This document shows positions 36,095-49,069 of a DNA stretch of 64,000 nt, piece after piece. Under the pieces are notes generated by a model that was not told the DNA's origin, made no database searches, and worked only from the letters and a program-made list of their open reading frames with translations. Every line of letters starts with the position of its first letter. Position 1 is the stretch's first letter. Position numbers and translations under genes: made by a program. The stretch comes from Lethocerus indicus (Eukaryota; Arthropoda; Insecta; Hemiptera; Belostomatidae), in the NCBI GenBank assembly GCA_019843655.1, contig JACDQD010000102.1, forward strand, positions 443,501 to 507,500, written 5' to 3'.

Positions 36095-38460
36095 AGGACC
36101 TCCTTTTGTTCCCGACATATTCGGAGGGTTCTTCGGTTAGTACGCGACTACCGCCACAGTATTGGGAATCCAGTTGAGTATCGATCCATTTGTTACAGGA
36201 ATGCTGATACGAATTTTTTTCCCTTTACTACTTACAGAGGGTTCGGAGCTTGGGAATTATTGCATAAACTGAAAGTGTATTCTCCTCGTCCGCCAGAATT
36301 CTTGTGCGCACACGGCTGTTCGGCTGTGTGGCAAGACCGGTATTTTAATTATGAACACTATACAATGGGTTTGTTGGTTCAATTAAAATACATTTTTTTT
36401 ATCATAATGAAATCATGACCTCACTGTGACACGAACCGAACATGATAGTTTGATGGATAGGAATGTGAATGAACTCTTCAACATTTTATTAATAGGATCT
36501 TTTTCCCTAACAGAATCCTTCGCTGTATTAAACTTTTGCTTTACCTATTAATAAGCACTATTTCTTGATTGACAACAATATTTCAATTCCACCCGTTCGT
36601 GTGAATTCGAAGAAATTATCTCAAGAGCCCGAGAACAGAATTGAACGGTTGGGATCGATCGGACACAGCAGTACACCGTATATGGGCCTCTGAGCAGCGT
36701 GAAACGAAAAGGAAAAGGAGGGAACGCTAGGCGGTGCTACCCTCCCTTACAGGTCGGAATTCCAGGCCCTATCCCCTACCCGTATCAATTTAAAGGGATG
36801 TAGCGCGAGAGTGAGGGAGAAACAGATAGAGGGAAGTAAGGCAGAAATAGGGAAATAGAAAGGGAAAGAAACGGGTGGTACCGAGGGGGAGAGGGGACGA
36901 TGGGTTTCGGTTTGCTCCAGGGAGTTTTGTGTTTCAGTGCCTCCTCTTCTACAAAGTTACCGATTTACAGGTCCGGGAATTTACTCCGAACCGAATTCCC
37001 CACGGTTTTTCGGCTTGCGGGAATTTTCCTTATACGCATTTATGTACACGTTCAACTGGACTTCTTCTATTCGGGCAAATGATGAAGACTCATTAATCAA
37101 CAAATTTATGAGATTGTTCGTAGTAAAATAAAATGTAATATAGATAATCTCCTTATGTACACGCGTAATATCTGCTCAATTCTGCATCAGGGTTAATCAA
37201 GGATCGTACCACTGTCTATCCGCATCAAAAACTGGTCGTAGTGCCATGTAACATGCCCTTAATTCGCCATTATCGCGTTCTGTCTCACCCCAAATAAATT
37301 ATACTCGGGTCGGCTACAGCCTGTGGGAATGATTTTTTTCTCTAGTTCTTTTTTCTCTGTTGAGAGGGGGAGCCGTATCGCATGTTGTTCGGTTATATAT
37401 CAATGGTCGGTAGATCCCGTGGTGTGTCCAAACGCCGCAACCCTTCACACCATTAGGGTCGAACCACCCCCGTCCACCACTACCACCGGCACCAATCAAA
37501 TTGGAGGAAACATTACAATTAATATTTAAAACGCGTTCAAGGCGAGGGGGAGAGAGAGGGAGAAAACGAATGTTTTTGATCGATAAGGTTTCATTCGTAC
37601 TTTTTTTTTATTTCGGCCTCATTTATACCTGTCCCGGCTCGGTTTTACAAAACCTGAAATTACTTCTGTGTTCCCCACACCGGGTTTTCTTATTCGCGTT
37701 CCGAAATTGCACTTTAAAGCGAACAATTCCCGGGGAATGGTTTATTCTGCAAAAAACCTATAAGAAATTATTAATTCTCGAAGAAACCTGTAGCTTTTCA
37801 TCAATTTGCCCTTCTGTCATTAGATTTGTTGACGCATTTTTCTCTAGCCTCTCTAAATCTTTAACAGTTTGATCGGACTAAATTCCTTTTAATCAATGTC
37901 GTTTGTTATCTATTCGCAGGCCGTTTGTCCGGCCTTATCTCGGCCCGCGTCCCCGTCCAATCTGCGGTCGTCGGAAGCAATAAAACAAAGGGGGGGGGCC
38001 TCGGTCCGACTGACTCCGGGCCCATTGAGCCGTTACGGAGAAATGGTGATGGGGGAGAGGGGATCCAGCAATTAAAAGCCGGGTTTGAAAACAGTAGCCC
38101 CCGGGGCGGCGGGCTTTCTGCCGCTGTCAGTGAAATGTGTGAATTACCGGACGAGTCCATATAACTCCCCCGAAAGGAAGGGCGGTGTGTGTGCGACCGA
38201 AGGTGGGGGGGTAGTCGACATATGAAAGAGAGAGCGAGAGTGAGATACTACTGGGGAAAAGAGCCGGAGACAGAAAGAGGGAACGGAAGCAATATATCAT
38301 ACGAGTTCCGGATGTCAACCGGGGTTAAATTTAATCGACCCCTAACCCCTTCCTTTATGTAAATTTAATGGCTCTATCTTTCTCTCACTCTGGCGCACTC
38401 TCTCAGTCTCAGCTCGTCAACCTCTCCCTCTCTGTCGACTGCAGGAATTAAATAATAAAT
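36095..38460. other. Mixed non-coding DNA with purine- and pyrimidine-rich tracts
   Basis: GA-rich imperfect sequence at 36804-36900, GA-rich at 38221-38290 and CT-rich at 38371-38437. An acceptor-like TATTCGCAG ends at 37919 and opens onto a GC-rich frame of about 50 codons without a good donor. Frames up to 123 codons are unrecognised. Confidence 0.5.
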
Positions 38461-39276
38461 GCACTCTTCTTACACTGCCTCACACTATCGACTTCTCGCC
38501 CGGCTCCTCGCTGTAACAAATTATCACGGATTTCCTTAAGTGCCTCAGGGACGCTGCTTTAGTCGCCAGTCGTCAGCTCCCGGAGGACGATATTTCTTGA
38601 ATTATAAATAACCGCCGAGGGCTGACTCTGAGCTGCCGGCTTTGTGCGGATATCAATTCGTTGGACTTATTAATGGCGGGTCGAAGAAGGCCTCATCTTG
38701 ACGTGACAACAAATCTAAGAATAACATCGAGCAATTAGTTGTGTCTGCAATAAAATTTGTATGGGATCACCCCCTAACTAAGAGGTGCATACTAGTGCCT
38801 AAATCATCTTGAACATGACTTGTCATACTATAATAGAACACTATCATAATCAGTGCACGGCTGGAATCGAACCATTTGCACTTGACCTCATAGCTGTCAA
38901 CTATACTTTTATAACAAACGTTTCATTATTTTATTAAATTTGATTTGATAAATTTGTTAAGCATGAAAAATCTTAATCTGCTATGAAAAATAATATAGCA
39001 GTACTAGTTATTTGTATAGGAGTAATAGAGATGCTGCCAGGAGTGGTATCCTAGAACGAGCGTCATTTCGATTAGTCATACATTGGCTAAAGAATTAGAG
39101 CTATGCCCTGAATGCGGGGTCTCGGGTTAGGGAGTGAAGATGAATAACACAGTCCTCTGGGCATGCCCCGCAGAAACGATGACGGCCCGGAACGCCTGCG
39201 TCGTTTACTAATATTACTTTGAGTCAACACGAATGTGTTTTAAAATATGATGGATCGTCCACAAATGGTTGGGGTC

Positions 39277-39277
<1 letters not shown>
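38461..39277. other. AT-leaning non-coding stretch
   Basis: A tRNA B-box-like sequence lies on the minus strand near 38869-38880, but no tRNA can be folded (see rejected items). Otherwise nothing seen. Confidence 0.5.

Positions 39278-39336
<59 letters not shown>
39278..39336 (+). repeat. (TC)n / (GA)n microsatellite
   Basis: Fifty-nine bases of uninterrupted TC alternation. Open frames of 62-94 codons across it are repeat artefacts (Ser-Leu or Arg-Glu runs). Confidence 0.96.
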
Positions 39337-39340
<4 letters not shown>

Positions 39341-41339
39341 ATGAATGGAGGAGACGGGCAGTCGTTACAGGAAGGAAGAGGATTGTTGAGGCGTGGTGCC
39401 TGCCGCGTGTCTCCCTTCGCTCGCTCCCCGTTTAATTGTTTCCTCAATTGCCAGCTTGGGGGGAAAAAACCTTGAAAACTGTTCCCTCCCCCGCGCACGG
39501 AACGGGGAGTTTTTAGCGAGCTATTCTCACGTAACGGAGGTTGGCACTACTCAGGAAGAAATATACTCGGGGAAAATATTGCCTATTTAAAAGACTGTTT
39601 ATTTTGGATACCGCGATAAGTAGCCAACTATATGGTCTAAATTCAATCCGAAACCTTCAATTTAAAGCTATTATTATTCCGAATATTTAATTTTATGTAC
39701 TATAGGATTGCAATATTTTAAATACTTCTTTGAGCATTAGGAAGAATACCAGTTGTATTAATATTTGATTACTGTTTGAATATCTCCCGTGTTAAGAGTG
39801 ACAAGTTTAACACCATTTAACGTTTAGTATGTAATTGAACTTGGAAAGAAGACCAAACATTGCTCTAGTACCATGGGGGTATCAAAGTGTATTTCATTCA
39901 TCCATCAACCCCACGGTCCGGTGCGTGAACCCCACGGCGTTTTGATAGTTATCCGCTTGCGGATAGGGTTCAACTGTATCTAGTCGGATTACGGTCGGGC
40001 TCATTGTCGGGCGATTATTATTGCTCGGCGCGATGATTGCTATCCCGGAAACATCAATAACTGGAAGCGCTATTCAGCCGAAACGCACACACGGGATCGT
40101 TTGAGCCGGTGAAGCATCAACATTATTGATGGTGGTGGGAGGAGGCCCGCGCCGCATTTGTCGCATAGGCGGCCGCTGGCCATCCGACACTCCTAAATTT
40201 CAATCGCCCTACACTGTCTACATTGGCACACTAGTTCACAGTTTCCTCGTTTCCCCTTCGAATCCGAATTGAAATAAAACGCCGCCGAATAAGTTCATAA
40301 CAAGAATCTGTCGCCGGGGCCCAGAGTTTTGAACTTGGGATTGTAATTTAGGGCACTTCACACCAAGCGCCAAGCTCTTCCTCCGCTTATCTCGCCTACC
40401 ATTCGTCTGCCGGAAAACTTTTTTCGGAAGAAAGCTGCTCAGGGAGGGAGAGAGAAAAAGGGGGTGAGTGAGTGAGGGGGAGAAAAGCCAAAAAAATAGA
40501 AGCATTTTATTTGATATATTTTGTTTTCTTTGTTACGATAAAAAGTCAAATTGCACTTAAAGCGATTTCTTAAAAACCGTCTCTTCTCTCTATGAATTTT
40601 AGGCCTTAACATATATCATTGTGGTTATCCCATAAGACATTCGTGTTACTATTTACTACTTAAGGAATAATTGAATTCTATCGAGAACACAACTCGGCAG
40701 AAATATTTAAACTTTTTAGTACTCCAGAAACTGGTACCGGGAAAATACGACGTCGAGTTCGTTCCCCTCCCGGTTGGGGTGGAGAGCCTCTCCCAAATGA
40801 AATATATCCGCGTATGTTCGGGGGGAAAAATATGTCGGAACCGAAAGCGCATATTTCGTCGCGGCTGAAATACTCGGCCGACGTTTCATTTGAAACGTGA
40901 ACGGGTTTTGGGGTTACCGGAGAACGTTGATGGAATGTTTTTTTCGGCGCGGATCGGCACGCTACCGGGGTCCTAATCGGGGCCCGCCCAACGGAGGACC
41001 CAGAACGCGTGGGAGAATATTAAAATGTATTTTGCAAAAGGTATACGCGCCCGGGAGAAACAGATACGCTCGTCCGAACGAAAGCCCGTTTGTTGGGGAC
41101 CTGTCGAAAATGGAACATTCAAAAATAATTTTATCAAACTGAAATATAAACGTTACGAACGATCCTATACAATACATTCTAGAACATTCGAAAAATTTAA
41201 GTTGGTGCCAGGTCAACGGGAAATTCAGTAAAAGAATATTTAAACCCTGTAATGAATTTTAATTTACTCTCTTGTTTGATGTGGGAATGTCAGTTGACAA
41301 GGACAGTTCAATGTATCCCTGTAATAGTTTTCTAGGTAT
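39337..41339. other. Mixed non-coding DNA
   Basis: AT-rich at 39590-39870, mixed after. Purine-rich GA/GTGA sequence at 40440-40488. CpG-rich at 40730-41130 with four overlapping frames of 65-84 codons, none recognised. Confidence 0.5.
39907..39965. repeat. Direct repeat plus dyad
   Basis: AACCCCACGG occurs at 39907-39916 and again at 39928-39937 (21-base period). TATCCGC-TT-GCGGATA (39950-39965) is a perfect dyad 12 bases later. Spaced repeats followed by a dyad suggest a protein-binding site, by inference only. Confidence 0.45.
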
Positions 41340-42829
41340 TTGGCGACGCCAGAGCGTATTTCTCCGCGAATGTCTCATCACGTCGGTTTCTCTTTTTCGA
41401 CGCCCGAAGCCCGGCGTCTATTAATGAGGGACACGGAGGCCCGACAGGCCGTAAAACCGTTGTTTATTCGCTGTTAAAACAAGAGGGGAGAAAGAAGGAC
41501 GATTTCCTCCCGGGAGATGAACTTGTGGCGGCAGTTAACGCGCTCCAAGCGCCGTCGGAACGAATTTATTCGACGGCCCAGGCCGGGATTCGGTAAACGG
41601 AGCGGCGTCCGTAAATCAGTCGTGTCGGCTCCCTTATTGAATTATAGTTACAGAAGGGTTATTAGTGCAGCCGGGGTTTCTGGAGGGAACGGGCCGATTC
41701 TAATTTTAAAGGGCGTTCGCTCTTCGGGATCGTTAAAGCCGTCCAGTACAACGCGGCCGGCTAAAAATACCGGCACCTTTCACGGAGTCTTGAATGGGAG
41801 CGCGACCCCCTCAGAAAACGGGAGTGTATTCGTGTATACTGGTGTATATAGAATCCGTAGTTCTTGCAGCGTCGTTCACCTTCCATTAGCCCGAGATTGA
41901 GGCGAAAAAAAATTTAGAAGACAACGAGATAGTGAGGGAGAAAGAGAGAGATTGAGAGAGGAAGGAAGAGAGAAAGAGATGGAAATAACGGCAGTCGGTG
42001 AGTGCGAGTGAGATAGCGAGTCGGTAGGGACATTAGCGAAGGGTCGGTGTCGGGCGGTGAGCGGGGGTTGGGGGCGAATCGATAAGTTAATTTAGTAAGA
42101 GGAGGCGGGCGCTGACCGGCCCCGAGTGGTAGTGAGACAGAGCCGTCGGGGAGGACCGCGGGCCAGAGAGAGAACGGGGAATAGTGGGCCGGTCGGTGCG
42201 GGGGCGGGGTTGGGGGTGGTGCCCACCGCTAGCACAAATTACTGAAATTGCTCAGACGCTAATTTCCGGCCCAGAGCCCCCCCCTCCCTCCCACCCCAAG
42301 GGCGACCGCCGACTCATCAACAACCCTGTATGGATCTGTATTGGACAATAATTTTAATGGCCTTCCTCTGCCCTCCCTTTAGAATAATCTTGGTTGAGGG
42401 GAGGTCCGACGAAAATCCCCAAAGCTCTGAATGGTCGTTGGCCGATCGGTTGATTATACAATTTCGGGGAACGGGCCTCGATTGAAATATAGATTTAGCG
42501 CTTAATTGACTTTAGAGCAGCTTATCGAAAATTGAATCGGTAAGGCGCAAATACCGAGTGTTTTTGTAAAAATGTATTTTCACTTATACACCTATTTATA
42601 TCACGCTATATCCGATAGAATATGTAGCACACATCATAACGAAGAGTGGTTAGCATTTTTAATTTCTTGGGCAAAACTCAGGTCCTGGACAGAGTAAAAA
42701 TTGAAATTTAAATCTGTCGGGAATTGTAATTTATGAGTCCCGTGATGGATTCTTATTTTTCCATTTCTTACAGCAGAGGGTTTCTAGTCCGACATCTCCC
42801 ATTAGACTGTTAAACTGTATATTGTATTG
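41340..42829. other. GC-rich block with GA tract and G-rich runs
   Basis: CpG-rich 41340-41780, purine-rich 41915-41990, then G-rich 42000-42240, and AT-rich from 42480. The 127-codon frame at 41517-41900 is basic and Ser-rich and unrecognised. TTTCTTACAG near 42773 is acceptor-like, and the sequence after it is open in one frame, but no donor is apparent. Confidence 0.5.
42277..42297 (-). other. G-quadruplex motif (C-rich on + strand)
   Basis: C runs of 8, 3, 3 and 4 bases with single-base loops T, T and A. Very short loops make this one of the stronger candidates in the window. Confidence 0.7.
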
Positions 42830-43200
42830 TTTGAGCTTAAGCACGGCCAGGTTTATTGCTGCCACGCGATTTCAGCACCTGCAAATATTGTTCGTTTTCT
42901 GTTTTCTTTCGCGACGGCCCGATGGGAGCGGATAGGGAAAAGAGGCTCGGGGGTCGGGTCGGCTCTCCAAACTGGAGCCGGAGTTGTTTGCCGTCCTCTG
43001 GAGGATATGAAAGCTGGCCGGATCCGTCCGGCGTTCGCCAATAAACGTCCCCGCCGGACGGAACATCCAACACCCGAACACTCCAATCGCGTTCCAAACA
43101 AACACGCGGCCGGTTTCTCAGTCGGAATGAAGTCCAGTTGGCCGTCGTCCAATATTCGAAGCCGACCTTTTTATCCGATCAAAACAGCGCCGACAGAAGT
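42830..43200. other. CpG-rich block, open frames in five readings
   Basis: Frames of 128 (plus) and 99, 86 and 77 (minus) codons overlap here. No motif distinguishes one of them. Stop-poor GC-rich DNA explains the openness. Confidence 0.5.
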
Positions 43201-45560
43201 AAGCAATGATTAAACAATGTTCATTTCGAGTAAACGTTTTTCTGCTTGTTATTCAGTCCAATAACACAGGTTTATGGCGAGTATTGCGGATAATCAATTT
43301 TTAAAGCGCACAAATATATCACGAATATATGTTCGGGTTATATACCGAAGAATTACCGAACACATGGCCAGACATCTCCTGTATGCTCTACTGATCGCAT
43401 TGCGTAGGCCGAATTTTATGAAGTGCACTCGAAAATGTGTAGGTGATCCTGAATGGCAGCGCTGACCGCGTATGTTCTCAGAGCTACTTAGGACAAAGAA
43501 AAGTTTCAACCGCATACTAGTAGGGATCATAATCAATACGGTAAATGCAAATGCAGTAAAGAGTCTATTAATTTCTATGATCGTGACATACATTGTTGGT
43601 GCATTGCTATCTTCATTGCCACATAGTAATAGGATCGTATACGTGCAATTTCATTTTTGTTAGTATATTAAACACTTTTTTCGTAACACACGTCCCGGTA
43701 GTTCTTTCGAATGGCCCGGACTCTATTGAAGCTTATTGCATTGGATTACACTACATATTACATACAGTACGGCGATGAATGGTATGTACAGATTGAGTGT
43801 AGTTTTTCATGTCCGCGGCGGCGCGGCCCTCCGGAAAATCTACGTGCGAATGGCAACCTCTAGAGTAAGCCTCGGCAGCTAATTAATGGGAATGGAAATG
43901 AGTGGAAACAGACGAGAATTGAATAAAATTGCTCTCGGAAAAGAATTTTTGAATTCCAATTATTCCATTTGTTTCCCCCCTCCCCGCAAAACAATATTTT
44001 CTCTCGCCGAAATCGCGCCAAACCGCAAAAACTGTTTTCAAACTTTATGAAAGGTAAAGCGGAGAAATGTTATTCGGCGAATATGGTCCCGGCGAAAACT
44101 TGTTCTACCACAACTGGTATCACGATTGAGCAATTTTCATCCTTATATTAATAAAATATCTGGTTTAAGGGCCTCCGGTTCAATTTCAGAGTATGTCGGA
44201 ATTGCGAAACGAATCCTGATCGGAAATAAGCCCGATGAATAGAATATCCCGAGTTAGAATGCCGTCCAACGAAGTAGGGACTTGGTCACAAAACGTTTTT
44301 GGAACACAAAGCAATACATTCCGGATAAACCCCTTGAAGAATTTAAATCTGGTGAGTTAATGCAATAAGGTAAAAAAAAGTTCTTTAAATTTATGTCTAA
44401 CTGCTCCAACATTTTCGGATATTCGGTCGAATGTATTCGCGGTATGTATGTCGCGTCCAAGCGCCCAGTAAAGGAATTTTACGTGCTATTACGCAAGAGT
44501 TGAATATCTCGAATTTCAGAACAAGCGAAATAGCGAAACGAACGGCGGAACGATTTGAGCACACATGTTGCCTGGGCCTTTAGTATTTCCTCGGGCCGTC
44601 CCCCTGTCGAAAATAGCGTGAGTTCGAGTAGAAAAAAAGATTGTGGGGAGGTGGAGTTCACTAATAAGCCGGAGACCCACTAATTAATAGGGTAGGGCGG
44701 CTCTGTCTTTTCTCCCCGGGGGGCCAGTAATTCAGGAGCGCCTGCTAATTCCAGGATTCTTTCGCGGGGCGAACCTCTCTCTCTCTCTCCTGCCGTTAAT
44801 GAACTCTTAATGCCCCTCTCCACCCCCACCGGCCAACTTCCTCTCTCTCCCTCTCTCTCTCTCACCCTCTCTCTCTCCCTCACTCCGGCCCAGTAATGGT
44901 TTTTCGCCGTCTCGAGTACTGGGAGGTTCGACAAAAAAAAAATTCGGCCCTTATCCGGATTTTTCCCGTCGCGTTGAAAACTCCGCCGAGGAGAAATAAT
45001 CGAGCGTCGTTCCGTTTTTGAGCTTTTCCAATACTATTTTCGCCCTGTACAGAGCAGAATTCCGGTGGCGATAGGACGGCAATTTACACATTCGTAAAAT
45101 CCTAACATAGGCCCCAGTGAAGCATTATGGGTCGTAGGATCGTATACACATGTCTTATGACTTCCAGTGTAAATTTTCTCTTATACGGAGTCCTCACCTG
45201 AATGTTAAAAGTTTAGAAAGTGACAACATTGCATTTCAATAAGCAACATGATTTCTGTAGTGCGTGATACTTATTCAAAAAGATTTAAAAACGTTTATAA
45301 CAACATCTAGTGTAATGTTTTAAAAGACCGATTATGAAATCGTTTAAGTCAGTCTTCCGTTCGAATCGCAACCCCCGTAAGAACGTGCGCATGTAAATAG
45401 GGTCCAAAGGTATTTTATCTTAAAAACCCTGAACCGAGCCGGCGTTAATTCAATACTTCGCGTTTCAATTAAACGAACCTTGAGTCAAATCCAATATGTA
45501 CACGGGGCTCGGGCAAAGAATCGGGCCCGGGACCGCCATCGCGTGCCTTCCCCTCCCCGA
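43201..45560. other. Mixed non-coding DNA
   Basis: Frames up to 99 codons, none recognised. Two nearby CT-rich tracts (44774-44790 and 44837-44886) lie in a GC-rich patch. On the minus strand TTTTAACATTCAG-GTGAGG at about 45197-45215 resembles a weak fused acceptor-donor. Confidence 0.5.
44774..44886 (+). repeat. Two interrupted CT-rich tracts
   Basis: CT runs at 44774-44790 and 44837-44886, the second broken by CCC and CACC. The minus-strand 84-codon frame across them is an Arg-Glu artefact. Confidence 0.85.
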
Positions 45561-48500
45561 CCGCTTGTAACACGAGTGATTGCAATTTAAACACAAATTT
45601 TCCTCCACCAAGAGACTCTCTCACTGTAGCGGTAATTTGATCGGCATTTATTATTAATGAAGTTTCGCCCTTCGACTGTTCTTCCTTTGAGTGAAAGGGC
45701 GTCTGTTTGCCTTGAGTAACGCGACCCCACCACGTTTTGTTTCCACGGATTCTTTTCGTTCTTCATTTCTGGCTCTTTTTTCTATTTCACCCGGTGATAA
45801 GATCAATTCAAATAACTCGGAGTTTTCGCGTCGTTCTGGGCCTTTTCGAGAACATTCCCAACGGGCTGCGGCGTAATTTAAATTTACACTCGTCACATGA
45901 CATGCAATGATTTATTATTGTCTCAAACATGGATTCATCAATTAGCTCGTATATAGAGGATGTGACAAAATGTCGGCTGCAACAGATTTAAATCTCTAAT
46001 TTATGTAACATCTGAGAGGATAATAGAGGATTCGAATATTTACACACATGGAAAGCCAAGCTATTAGAAATTCCACAATGCGTAATTAATTCTGTCATAT
46101 TATATGTATTTTGTTTTTGAATATTCCATTCGAATGATAATATAATAATTTCAAACGCGAAAAGCAACCCTCTAAAAACTATGCACTTTTAATGTATCTC
46201 GAAGGGTTTGTGCTCTTATTGATTTGTTTTAATTCCACCTTCGCACGATAAAAGTAGTTCCGAAACTACGACAGTAAGAATAACACTTCTTAGGGCCTTC
46301 TTTGGAAACTTCCGCCGCTTCAAAGAGGGCGAAGAGTTTTCTTCGGCTGGAGGAAAAAAGGGGAAGAAAAACTTAAGGGGCGTCGATAATAATTTATTGC
46401 TGTAACGAAACTCCTTGACCCGAAAAAAAAAATTCATCGTAGACGGCTTAAAGAAAGCGAGAGCGCGGATCTCAAAGTGCAGCCCATATTTTACTTGCAT
46501 ATAAGGCGGAGGAGATAAGGGATTCGACGCCCGTTAAAGTGGCCCTCCTCCCCGATAGGCGTAAATCGTTAGGGGACTATTTTACTCAATTTTATAACCC
46601 GATTCCCCAACGCATGCCAAAGGAGGGCGAGAGAGAAAGAGTGGCCTTATTATGTTCAATATTTCGCCTAATATATTATCGGTCTCGAAACATCGCATAT
46701 TATCGGATATATACGCGGCGCTCCCTTCGGTACCTGGCTCAGATAACCTCGTTCCATCGCGCCCGGTCTTATCGCAATAAAGCCATACAGTATATTAAAA
46801 AAAAAACATTCTCATAAGAAAAGATATAGGCCGCTAGTAAACTTTATCTGAAATGCAACTTTTAGTACTTAGTGATAATACGTTATTCCATAAATTTAAC
46901 AATGAAAGGAAGCAGTTTACACATTAAATAGTTTTATTGAAGAAGATATTTATATGGAATTTTTTTATTTAATTAATTCACCGTTCACCGGAGCTCATAA
47001 ATTTATACATTAGCTTTGATCCTGATGCCTATAGTATTGAAACGCAGATGACTCTGTCAGTATCCAATTTTAGAATGGTACAAAGTACATTTTCCCATAA
47101 CCTTATTACAAAGGTATTTAAAAACCATTTGCCTCTATAAGCTAACCCGCCAATATGTTTCACCATCATTACATGCAAACAAAACCTTCACTATTATTGA
47201 CGCTCCGGAATGGCGTGGAAGTGGTTACTTTGTGCCGTTTTGCGAGTTATTAATAAATTAGCCGCCGTTCCAACTGTAAACCGATAGTGTACACAAATTT
47301 GCGCTGGCACCTGTTGCACTCCGATCCGGTTGCCGAAGTGACCGGATTCGGTGGTTCATACGTGCCGACGGTTACAATGAAAGCTGAACGTCGCGTGAAA
47401 GGTTTCTAATTAATTGTGATCCCACTCAGAGAGGCCACTGTATGCAGGCTTTTTGAAAAGAGGCCGCGGTTTTTATCGACGTGTATAATAATTTCATAAA
47501 TTATTAGTTAATATGTATTAGATTCTCGTATATATTCAAGTACATCCATGCCTGATATTTGTTATTCGGGATGTAAGAGAATGATTAGATCTGAATTAAA
47601 TAAAGAACGATAGTAGTTTTCAGTCTACATTTAGTCACATTCTGTCACGAGTGAAGCTTAAACCCAGTTATTGCTGCGATCATTTTTTACCCACTTTTAG
47701 TCTGAGAAAATTAATTTAACTGCAGCCTAAGACGCCCAGGACTAGAAAATGTATCCTGAGGAGTAACCTGAAATTATAAATTCATTTTTAATAAAAAACT
47801 GGACAATACAATCCATATTTTTATCCCAAAATACATCCTATTCGTTTTCGACCTATACAAAAAACATATCTAGACTAATTGCTAATTTCACGGCTAGCAA
47901 TTTGTTTTATATGGCCGGGACCAGTGGGGAGGCGGCCACAATAAAAGAGATTTAGTTACATACTTTGACATTTCCATCCCATAAGGCAGGAAATTTTCCC
48001 TCCCGGCCCCGTGCCTCTGCTCCATTAAAGGTTTTATATATGGGCCGAGATGGGCCCACACCCCCTGGGCAATTTATTTCATATATTTATTATGTAACTT
48101 TAAACTTTCTGCCGCGTCCTCAACTTTACAGGGTTGTTTCCGCCCGGCCCGCCCACTTCTGCACTTACACTACTTACTACCTTGTGAGCAAATTTTTAAC
48201 GTCAGATTTTGGGCGGCGATTCAAACGGGGTCCGAAGAAAATGTTATGAAAATATATCTGCGTTTTTCCTTACTTCTTTCTCTGGTTATATTTTGCGATA
48301 CAATATTTAACCAATTCTTATGGAACTCTTGTTTAATAAAACCTCTTTCTGAACTGAAAGAAAAAGCTCTACAATCATGCTTCGCTTTTAATGTAAATAT
48401 TCCGGCGATAAAATGTCGCATTATAGCTTACAAATAAGTATTTTTTTATAATTTTAATTTTAAACATCCTCATCTTTTCATCCAATAATGGGATTATAGA

Positions 48501-48688
48501 GAATTTCTAATGATACAATAACGATCCTTTCAGAATTTCAACATACAGCATGGATTATTTAATTATTCCGAAGCCATTGCAATGCACAGCGGATGTTACC
48601 TTTTATGAGCAGGTCGCTTTCTCTTTATTGTTGACTCGGCGTACAGCTTCTTTTCTTTTCAAATAGACATTATTCATGGTGCACTCAC
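45561..48688. other. AT-rich non-coding stretch
   Basis: Frames up to 94 codons and none recognised. TGATTTATTATTG near 45909 is a possible PBX-HOX-type site expected at this frequency by chance. No gene. Confidence 0.5.
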
Positions 48689-48730
48689 TTGAGCACCGGC
48701 CCCAGGATAGAAAATGTCGTCCTCTAGTTT
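48689..48730 (-). other. Possible 42-base exon, minus strand
   Basis: On the minus strand TTCTTTGTCATCAG precedes a 42-base segment followed by GTGAGTGC. Its length is a multiple of three. Phase 0 is open and reads KLEDDIFYPGAGAQ, which looks protein-like but which I cannot assign to a family. The pyrimidine tract is mediocre and no partner exon is known. It lies 280 bases from the better plus-strand candidate, so at least one of the two is likely to be chance. Confidence 0.25.
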
Positions 48731-49010
48731 CTGATGACAAAGAACGTCTTCTCTTTCAGCCGTAATGAGCTCATCGGAGCGAATTTTCTCTCAACAAGAA
48801 CTTATTACAAACTTATTTAATCGTTATTAACATGGGTGGGAAATGACGGGGTCGCTATTCGAAAATAAAATTCTCTCGTCTCAAGAACTCCTTTCAGAAA
48901 GATTAAAAACAAATATGAAAGACATATTAAATATCACACAAATTTGCAATTCATATTTTTGAATTATTAATACAGTACTAATAAATTATTTGATTTTCTT
49001 ATTATTTCAG

Positions 49011-49064
49011 GTATGTTCAAAACTACGCTCCAGCACCCCCGTTGCTCGATCATGGGACAATGAC
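49011..49064 (+). other. Candidate recursive-splice site / 54-base exon
   Basis: TACTAAT (48976-48982) is an ideal branch site 29 bases before a T-rich tract ending TTTCAG at 49010. The next bases, GTATGT, make an immediate donor, so the site reads CAG|GTATGT. A consensus donor GTAAGT follows at 49065. This is the known arrangement of a recursive-splicing point with a short defining exon. Read as an ordinary exon it is 54 bases (18 codons); phases 0 (VCSKLRSSTPVARSWDND) and 1 are open, phase 2 stops near the end. I recognise neither peptide. If real, the window is inside a plus-strand gene with long introns. Confidence 0.45.
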
Positions 49065-49069
49065 GTAAG

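Noticed and set aside
38861..38920. Minus-strand tRNA-like segment with GGTTCGATTCC B-box and a 7-base loop containing GAC
   Set aside because: No A-box or D-arm, T-stem only three pairs, variable region too long and no acceptor stem. At most a decayed tRNA-derived fragment.
44254..44370. Protein-like plus-strand reading QYIPDKPLEEFKSG ending at GGTGAGT
   Set aside because: No acceptor with a pyrimidine tract; the opposite strand is equally open.
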